Shown here: positions 58,588 through 64,000 of the stretch, one piece after another | Layout of the letters: each line of letters begins with the position of its first letter | Position numbering within the stretch: position 1 is the first letter of the stretch | From: Emmonsiellopsis sp. PD_33 | Taxonomy: Eukaryota > Ascomycota > Eurotiomycetes > Onygenales > Ajellomycetaceae | Length of the DNA stretch: 64,000 nt | Direction of reading: 5' to 3' | Assembly (NCBI GenBank): GCA_032988165.1 | Contig: JANTQF010000092.1 | Coordinates: 1-64,000 of the forward strand | Translations under genes and position numbers: made by a program | The notes under the pieces: model-generated | The model's database searches: none | Told to the model about the DNA's origin: nothing | The model's input: the letters and a program-made list of their open reading frames with translations, nothing else

Positions 58588-58956
58588 TGTAAGACTAGAT
58601 GGCAGAAACTCATCACCACTTCATATAATAAGCATAGTAGAGATGGTTCCACTTCAACCTTGAGGAGTAAGAGTGGATCAGGATATAAAGGTAAACTGTT
58701 TAGTAGCATATAGAAATAGAATGAAGTAATACTAATAGATAGGATTAATTAAGAAATAAATTACTAATCCTCAGAATGCTAGGGATCAGCCTGTTCTATA
58801 TACAGGTATAGGTGGCAATGCAACTACACCACCCTGACATTAATAATACACATATGCCAGCCCAATGCAGCTTGCTATAGAGTCAGAGAATAATCAAATC
58901 AACCTGATTGTTAATATAGTATAGTAGGCTTCCAGACTCAGCATGCCATTATAACA
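58588..58956 (-). repeat. 5' LTR of the chromovirus (high-coordinate copy)
   Basis: 369 bp, begins TGTAAGACTAGATGG and ends CATTATAACA, keeping the canonical TG...CA ends. Followed by the TCAAG duplication. Confidence 0.92.
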
Positions 58957-58961
58957 TCAAG

Positions 58962-59594
58962 GCTGATAAAGATTGCATACAAGTAGTACAATACATAGCT
59001 TAATTATATAAAATCAGTAATAATAATGTAAACACTCTAATAGGTTACTAAAATAAGAAAGAAGTATCATTCTATATGATTAAAAAGATGATAATATAGT
59101 GAATCAGATAGAAGATTAAGTGGCTACAGAAACTAGTAATAACACTAGAAAAACTCTTAGATGTACTAGATAATCTTAAGGTAGTATTATAACTAATATA
59201 TCTATATAATATCAAACCTATAGATACCATGGCAATACTGAACAAGTAGTCTAGCACAGAGATGTAATATAATGATATGCAAGGCCTGCTTGATGAAGAA
59301 TTATATATAGCTATTAATGAACTCACTGGGTACACCTATAATTACTTAATTAAGTCTACACTAACCTTATTTGCTAGCCTCAAGGCTCTCAATATAGCTC
59401 TCTGGAAAGATGTCACACTTACTTATACCTATGCTATATAATGGCTCATTGAACTGCTCAGTATTAAAGAAAAGGAAGCAAAGGAGATCCTTGTAGTTGC
59501 TAAGAAATATGAAATACCCTACTATGAGGTGTGCTATATAGATAAAGACTGTTTTGAAAAAAACCTAAGAGAATTTATTATAGAGAAAGAATAA
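58962..59594 (+). pseudogene. Extra ORF of LTR element 1, 3' part (about 210 codons)
   Basis: Continues the frame from 40,190 directly after the target duplication: ADKDCIQVVQYIA, then WLQKLVITLEKLLDVLDNLK, IAINELTGYTYNYLIK, SLKALNIALWKDVTLTYTYA and REFIIEKE before TAA TAA TGA. Together with the 5' part it makes about 936 codons. The helical, charged C-terminal region (IKEKEAKEILVVAKKYEIPYYEV) is not recognised as any known domain. Confidence 0.6.
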
Positions 59595-59825
59595 TAATGA
59601 AAGTTAATATCATAAACACCTCTAAGTCTCCATACTTTATAATGACTCAGCTATGAAGTGTAGAGATCACTATGAGAATAGAGAGTAAGATTTTTTTTTT
59701 CACTTAATATATTATTCATTATTATATTATACATTATAAGATCTCATGTTTTATTTGTTGGCTCTACAATTCTATATGTAACTACTATAATGAGAGTATT
59801 GTATGTCTTTCTGAAAGGGGCTACT

Positions 59826-59986
59826 TATTATATGTACATACTTCATATTATAGAATATCTATAGTACTTAGTCACCTACATAGCTTAGTCAGGCCCTGTG
59901 GTATAAATAGCTATGAATAGCCCAGGAATGTAGTAAATATAACCTTATTCTATGTAATATTTTGATCTCAAGTTATCCTAATTACA
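59826..59986 (+). repeat. 3' LTR of element 1
   Basis: 161 bp, same length as the 5' copy, ends CTAATTACA and is followed by ATGAC. Retains GTATAAATAG as a TATA-box candidate. Confidence 0.88.
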
Positions 59987-59991
59987 ATGAC

Positions 59992-61322
59992 TTGTAATTA
60001 AAGACCTAAAATTGATATAGATATAATATGACTACTATAAGGCTCTTATTAAACTGTATCAATTTTTTGCTAGAGATGTATATAATTTTGATGAGATAGA
60101 GTTTCAAGAAGGATAGAAATACAGTAAATATATTATTATATGATATTTAAATATTATTAAAGTTATACCTTTATTATATTCTTATATTTTAATAATAATA
60201 ATTGAGTGTATTTTAACTGATAAAGATGTTATTTCTCTTCTTATAATTTTACCAGATAAGATCTATATGAAAGATTAATATATGCAAATATCCCTACTAG
60301 AGATCTATACTATAGTAGTCTCTGATACAGGCTTTTTGAATGATAATATAAGCCTCTAGTAGATCAAGCACTTTAATAAGTACATAAAGGCCTATTAAAT
60401 TAATAGTTATTATCTTCTTTTGATGGATAATCATGGCTTTCATATGACCTATAAATTTCTATAATATTATAATTAAAATAATATAATTATATATGGATTC
60501 TCACCTCATTTTATGTATATTCTGCAGCCTCTAGATGAACTGCTGTTTCAATAGTATAAACACTTTTATTTAAAAATGGTCAACTCTATGGCTCATAGTA
60601 GATTTAAGAACTATAAGTAATACTAGTTTTTATATGACCTACCTGAAATTTGGAAATAAATATTCAAATCTAATACAATTAAGGTAGGATTTTCTAACTG
60701 TGATATTTTCCCATATAATCCTACTATTATTCTTAATAAGTTGTAAAAATAGATATCTAAGCTATCTATTTTATAAATTTATAAGAAGGAGTTAGATTCT
60801 GATCTCCTTACATCATCCTTCTAACTATCCTTACTAAAAACTGTATAATGCCTGTAGTACTAAATAATTACTATTCAGAAGAGCCTCTAGGATGTTCAAG
60901 ATACACTGAATTCACCTAGTATATCTTAATGACTTGATAAAATCTTTAAAGGTAGTCTTTTACAGGCAGAGTTGAATGCTTAATAGAAGGTAGAAATGAA
61001 TGAGCTTCTTAGAGCAAATAAGTATTATTATATGAAGAATTTAAGGTGCTGAATCAACTTAAAGAGTATAGTAAGAGATATTCTTATAATTTGTGATGTG
61101 AATTGTAAAATTACAGAGTGTAAGATAGCTGAGGTGGTGAAAAAGGACAGGCAGGGGGAGGGGCAGGGAGGGAAGTGAACTACTGCCTGGGTGTCTAGCC
61201 CAATACAATCTGATATTGAATGTGAGGTTGATAGAGATTTGGAAGAAGCAGGTAGATAGGATGAGAATAATGGGTTATTTATTATAGATAGAAGGGGGGA
61301 TCTGTCCCTACAGCCCATTTAA
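59992..61322 (+). pseudogene. Fot1/pogo transposase, 3' part
   Basis: Continues the frame interrupted at 30,209: LVIKDLKLIQ, then VYNFDEIEFQEGQ (first catalytic Asp region, ~60,085-60,115), VVSDTGFLNDNISL, YYLLLMDNHGFHMTYKFL (second catalytic region, ~60,407-60,450) and SPHFMYILQPLDELLFQ.YKHFY (~60,505-60,560), which match the DDE core of Fot1/pogo transposases (NFDE.GF, LLDGHGSH, PPHSTHLLQPLD). A basic C-terminus follows (~60,950-61,300). Stops occur at Gln, Trp and Arg positions throughout. About 61,322 is the first plausible end. Confidence 0.78.
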
Positions 61323-61446
61323 TTGACATCTTATTTCATTTTTATGATTATGGTGTTTTTATGATTACAGTGTGGTGCACCTAGAAGAGGTGCAGTGGCT
61401 GCTGAGAGGTGCTGCAGGCCGCCAAGGACTGCAGTGTAGGCATGAT

Positions 61447-61678
61447 TATGATGTTCCGACTGGTCGAAAAAACAGACTGCAAACAAAGCAAACACTATGT
61501 TGATATTGATGATATTGAAGACCAGCATTAATCCGCCGGAGTAATTTGCATTTGCGTTCCATCCCTGCGTCCATTCGTTTTCTCCCCCCATCAAACTTCG
61601 CGGGGAGTTACACATATAATCTCCCGATTCCTTCCACAATTGATCGCCTCACATCTATACACCCCGTTTGATTGCACG
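61447..61678. promoter_or_regulatory. Host promoter of the FAM210-like gene
   Basis: CpG-containing host DNA resumes right after the Fot1 TA duplication. These 232 bp precede the ATG at 61,679. No specific element is identified. The transposon block lies immediately upstream, so the original upstream region has been displaced by 31.8 kb. Confidence 0.5.
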
Positions 61679-62350
61679 ATGCATCCCCGCCCCCCTCTAC
61701 CCCCCTCTACCCCCCTCCGCCCCATCCTCCACACACGCATACGCACCCGCATTTCCCGCCCCCGACACCTCTCCACCAACCCCCCTCCTCCTCCTCCAAA
61801 CCCCTCCCGCACCCGCACCCGCGCCCGCCTCGAATCCTTCAACGCCCGCCTCCCCCGCTTCCTCAAACCATACACCACCCCGCTCCTCAACGCGCCCGTC
61901 ACGCACATAACGTCCTTCCTAATCCTGCACGAGATCACGGCCATCGTGCCGCTGTTCGGGCTTGCGGGCTTGTTCCATTATGCGGGGTGGATACCGGCGC
62001 TGGGGAGTGGGGATGGGGCGGTGGACGAAGGGGTGAGGAGGTTTGGGCGGTGGTTACGGCGGAAGGGGTGGGTGGGGGCTGAGGCGGAGGGAGAGGCTGA
62101 GAGGGAGGTTGAGGAGGGTGTGATTGCTGCTGGGGAAGGGGGGAGGGTGGTGGTAGGTAGGGATAGGGATACGGCGGATAATGGGGTGCGGTTGATTTTG
62201 GAGTTTGCGACGGCGTATGCGATTACAAAGGCTTTGTTGCCTGTGAGGATTGTGCTGAGTGTGTGGGCTACGCCGTGGTTTGCGAGGGGGGTGTTGGGGC
62301 CTGTCGGGAGGGGGGTGGGGAGGGTGTTTGGGAGGGGAAGAGCTGGGTGA
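61679..62350 (+). CDS. FAM210/DUF1279-like mitochondrial membrane protein
   Basis: Single exon, 223 aa, ATG at 61,679 (the frame opens upstream at 61,640 without an ATG). The N-terminal ~50 residues are Pro/Arg-rich with no acidic residues (HPRPPLPPSTPLRPILHTRIRTRISRPRHLST), as in a mitochondrial targeting sequence. The conserved part is VTHITSFLILHEITAIVPLFGLAGLFHYAGWIPAL, then an acidic, Gly-rich spacer, then RLILEFATAYAITKALLPVRIVLSVWATPWFAR, the two-helix DUF1279 pattern. Relatives (human FAM210A/B and fungal homologues) are mitochondrial membrane proteins linked to respiration and translation; the exact role is unsettled. It converges with the NDK gene (248 bp). Confidence 0.85.
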   Translation: MHPRPPLPPSTPLRPILHTRIRTRISRPRHLSTNPPPPPPNPSRTRTRARLESFNARLPRFLKPYTTPLLNAPVTHITSFLILHEITAIVPLFGLAGLFHYAGWIPALGSGDGAVDEGVRRFGRWLRRKGWVGAEAEGEAEREVEEGVIAAGEGGRVVVGRDRDTADNGVRLILEFATAYAITKALLPVRIVLSVWATPWFARGVLGPVGRGVGRVFGRGRAG

Positions 62351-62598
62351 ATGGGTTTTGATTCTTGGCTACGGATGGAATGATTGATTGATTGCATGGA
62401 TGGATGGATGTTTGGAGTTCCGAATTGGTACTTTTTTTTTGACATGGTATCCACGGTTAGTGGTTGGATTTGTTTGAACTAGGAGATATCAATTGTGAGT
62501 AAAAATGCCTTCCGTCACAATACCCAATCTCCCAAACTTGTCTAATTTTTGTATTGTCATGTCATTATCTCATTTAGATGTTGTTGCGAAGCAGAAAT
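62351..62598. other. Convergent 3' region with tetranucleotide repeats
   Basis: 248 bp between two convergent stop codons. Contains (ATTG)3-4 followed by (GGAT)n at about 62,380-62,409. Presumed 3' UTRs. Confidence 0.6.
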
Positions 62599-63418
62599 CT
62601 ACTCGTAGATCCAGCTGGCCTGGCTCTGCTGGTAGCTGACAACCTCACCCTCCTTGAACCAGAGGGCGATCTCCTTCTTGGCGTTCTCGACGCTGTCGGA
62701 GCCGTGGCAGACGTTGCGGCCAACATCCTATGCAATTGGTTAGTGTGTTGTATGGCCGGGAGTTGGTAGTTGAAGGATTGTTGAACTTACGATGGCGTAG
62801 TCGCCACGGATGGTGCCAGGGGCAGAGGCAAGGGGGTTGGTGGCACCGAGGATGGTACGGCCGGTTTTGACGGCGTCCTTGCCCTCCCAGACCATGGCGC
62901 AGATAGGGCCGCTCAGCATGTCTAACAAAGCATCAGTATAATGTGTTGGCAACGAATACGCGTGAAGGGTGGGGAGATGGCGGGGTAGCGCACAGGAAAC
63001 GAGGCCCTTGAAGAAAGGCTTGCTGGAGAGGTCCTCATAGTGCTTCTCGAGGTGCTCCTTGGAGGGAGTGACGAGCTTGATGGCGGCAAGCTTGTATCTA
63101 TGTTGTTATTAGGACCATGGTGCGGTGCGCGTGGGTTGGGAGGGGCTTACCCGCGCTGCTCGAAGCGGGTGATGATGGGGCCAACGAGTCCACGCTGGAA
63201 AAAGGAGTAAATGTCAGCGATCGGTTTCCAATTTAATTGCCGTCTCGAGGGATTATTCCCCGGTTGAGGAGCGTAGAGGCGTTATTTCGCCTTCGTACCT
63301 GGACACCATCGGGCTTGATGGCAATGAAACTGTAAGAAATGGTATTAGTATCAGCGCTTCAAAAAAGGCCTAGGAGGAAGGATTTGGAGCAATAAACCCA
63401 CGTTTGTTCGGTAGACAT
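62599..63418 (-). CDS. NDK1: Nucleoside diphosphate kinase
   Basis: Six exons on the minus strand: 63,418-63,402, 63,329-63,299, 63,194-63,151, 63,097-62,994, 62,921-62,791 and 62,727-62,599; product 151 aa, the usual size. The first exon is only 17 nt (MSTEQ plus two bases). Joined pieces give TFIAIKPDGVQRGLVGPIITRFEQRGYKL, the kinase-fold core GLVSYMLSGPICAMVWEGKDAVKTGR, GATNPLASAPGTIRGDYAI and the active-site RNVCHGSDSVENAKKEIALWF with the phospho-accepting His. It moves the gamma phosphate between NTPs and NDPs to balance nucleotide pools. All junctions keep the frame with GT...AG borders. Confidence 0.95.
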
Positions 63419-63837
63419 GGCGAAGAAGTTGAGGTGACACAAAAGACCTGTTCAAGGGCTTGTTTTGCAGATTCAATGGCTGATGGAGGGGAGAAAAATC
63501 GAGTTGTGTGTTGGCGGCGGGGAGATTTTCTTAGAGGCGGCATCGGGCACAAAATCCTAGTGGGGGTGTTTGCTGTGTTTGCTCGGCCGCTGAGTCAGCA
63601 GTTTCCGTCGAGGTGTCAACACATCCAATGGAGAGCTGTGACCTCACCTCGTCTACATCACGCCAGAACAGGGTGCAATTGGGGTTCCCGTGCCGCCACA
63701 TACACACTATTGGATTGCTACAGCTGTATGCCACGGAGGATATTGTTCTCTCCATGAGCTGGCCACAACCGTCCCTCGTTTAGACCATTGGGTTAGCCGC
63801 TCTGCTCGCTACGAGAGCATACTGCACATCCGCCCTC
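63419..63837. promoter_or_regulatory. Divergent promoter between NDK and the edge gene
   Basis: 419 bp between divergent starts, GC-balanced, with several short ORFs judged to be chance. No specific motif is called. Confidence 0.45.
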
Positions 63838-64000
63838 ATGGCGCCGCACAGGCCTTCGTCCACTGGATGGACCTTGTGCCTGGCACTCCTTACTATCCTC
63901 GCATGCCTAGTTGTCCCTGGAGGTATGTCTTGGGTGCCATAGTTAGGCTCGCTAAGCTCGAATTCTAACGCATTTATCTGCTTTAGTTACGGTCAAGCAC
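63838..64000 (+). CDS. 5' end of a secretory/ER protein gene, runs off the window
   Basis: ATG at 63,838; exon 1 to 63,922; a 64-nt intron (GTATGT...CTAAC...CTTTAG, 63,923-63,986); exon 2 from 63,987 to beyond the edge. The first 33 residues (MAPHRPSSTGWTLCLALLTI followed by LACLVVPG and VTVKH) look like a signal peptide: basic-polar start, a ~15-residue hydrophobic core and a Pro-Gly turn. A VKH sequence just after the cleavage region is reminiscent of ER glucosidase II alpha subunits, but five residues are too few to assign it. Confidence 0.5.

Larger units (their letters stand above)
40191..58956 (-). mobile_element. Chromovirus (Ty3/gypsy with chromodomain), element 2
   Basis: Direct 369-bp LTRs at 40,191-40,559 and 58,588-58,956 (both starting TGTAAG) are flanked by the 5-bp duplication TCAAG (40,186-40,190 and 58,957-58,961). 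The element is inserted into the extra ORF of LTR element 1, whose frame is restored across the site. Gag-pol runs on the minus strand. Without the nested hAT it would be about 7.5 kb. An additional plus-strand, intron-containing gene (about 40,938-42,060) lies between the pol end and the left LTR, antisense to gag-pol. Confidence 0.92.
30210..59986 (+). mobile_element. Ty3/gypsy-type LTR retrotransposon (element 1) with extra ORF
   Basis: Two direct 161-bp LTRs (30,210-30,370 and 59,826-59,986) are flanked by the 5-bp duplication ATGAC (30,205-30,209 and 59,987-59,991). The insertion lies inside the Fot1 transposase frame. Without the nested chromovirus the element is about 11.0 kb, large for a fungal gypsy element. 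It carries gag-pol (about 32.0-37.4 kb) and a long extra ORF downstream of pol, itself split by the chromovirus. LTR copies differ at about 25 positions and every difference I read is a transition. Both LTRs begin TATTAT rather than TG, which fits G-to-A decay of the terminal TG. Confidence 0.88.
29618..61446 (+). mobile_element. Outermost Fot1/pogo-like DNA transposon, split by later insertions
   Basis: The left end ATCGTGCCTATGCTGC (29,618) and the inverted right end ATCATGCCTACACTGC (reading inward from 61,446) are terminal inverted repeats, each next to a TA (29,616-29,617 and 61,447-61,448), the usual pogo/Tc1 target duplication. The TIRs are long, about 29,618-29,750 and 61,337-61,446, with shared blocks GCCTGCAGCACCTCTCA, CTGCACCT.TTCTAGGT and ATCATAAAAACAC. 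Removing the inner LTR element leaves about 2.05 kb, the normal size for Fot1 elements. CpG-bearing host DNA resumes exactly at both ends. The element is dead: its transposase has many stops. Confidence 0.9.

Noticed and set aside
30210..59986. Idea that the two 369-bp repeats and two 161-bp repeats belong to one compound element
   Set aside because: Each pair has its own different 5-bp target duplication (TCAAG and ATGAC), and host frames resume at each, so they are separate nested elements.

Overview
The window comes from the nuclear genome of a filamentous ascomycete (Pezizomycotina, most likely Eurotiomycetes). Introns are short (50-125 nt) with GT(A/G)NGT donors and CTAAC/CTGAC-like branch sites. 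The housekeeping genes are eukaryotic, and GC-balanced gene islands alternate abruptly with AT-rich repeat blocks almost free of CpG, a RIP-like (repeat-induced point mutation) pattern. No species is claimed.

Layout. (1) 1-7.35 kb: a decayed, CpG-depleted DNA transposon region. It holds a ~97-bp minisatellite, two tRNA-like Pol III modules, a multi-exon transposase-like pseudogene (about 2766-6543) whose 3' end is a tandem array of alternating 48-nt and 63-nt exons separated by 52-nt introns, and a ~77-bp terminal minisatellite. (2) 7.35-29.6 kb: a host gene island with an F-box/ankyrin gene (-), SLX1 (+), thymidylate kinase (-), the queuine tRNA-ribosyltransferase accessory subunit (+), an MFS transporter (+), an isocitrate lyase/PEP mutase-family enzyme (+), a MET12-type methylenetetrahydrofolate reductase (-), an ankyrin gene (+) and a large F-box/ankyrin gene (-). 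(3) 29,618-61,446: one 31.8-kb block that resolves into four nested transposons, each with terminal repeats and target-site duplications readable in the sequence: a Fot1/pogo element (TA), split by an LTR element (30,210-59,986; 161-bp LTRs, TSD ATGAC), split by a chromovirus (40,191-58,956; 369-bp LTRs, TSD TCAAG), split by a giant 11.3-kb hAT element (46,861-58,152; TSD AGTTAAAC). Several elements carry extra genes. (4) 61.45-64 kb: a second host island with a FAM210/DUF1279-like mitochondrial protein (+), nucleoside diphosphate kinase (-) and the 5' end of a probable secretory/ER gene running off the edge.

How the parts relate. SLX1, CDC8 and QTRT2 are tightly packed: SLX1 and CDC8 converge 41 bp apart, and CDC8 and QTRT2 share a 272-bp divergent promoter. 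The PEP-mutase-like gene and MTHFR converge. Three ankyrin genes, two with clear F-boxes, lie within 19 kb, the last two beside the nested transposon block. In the nested block, host-gene-style introns, extra ORFs and recurrent palindromes make the elements unusual. Their shared coding sequences are broken by CAG/CAA/CGA/TGG-to-stop transitions, so all are judged inactive.

All exon boundaries were read by eye from splice signals and frame continuity; no search or alignment program was run.
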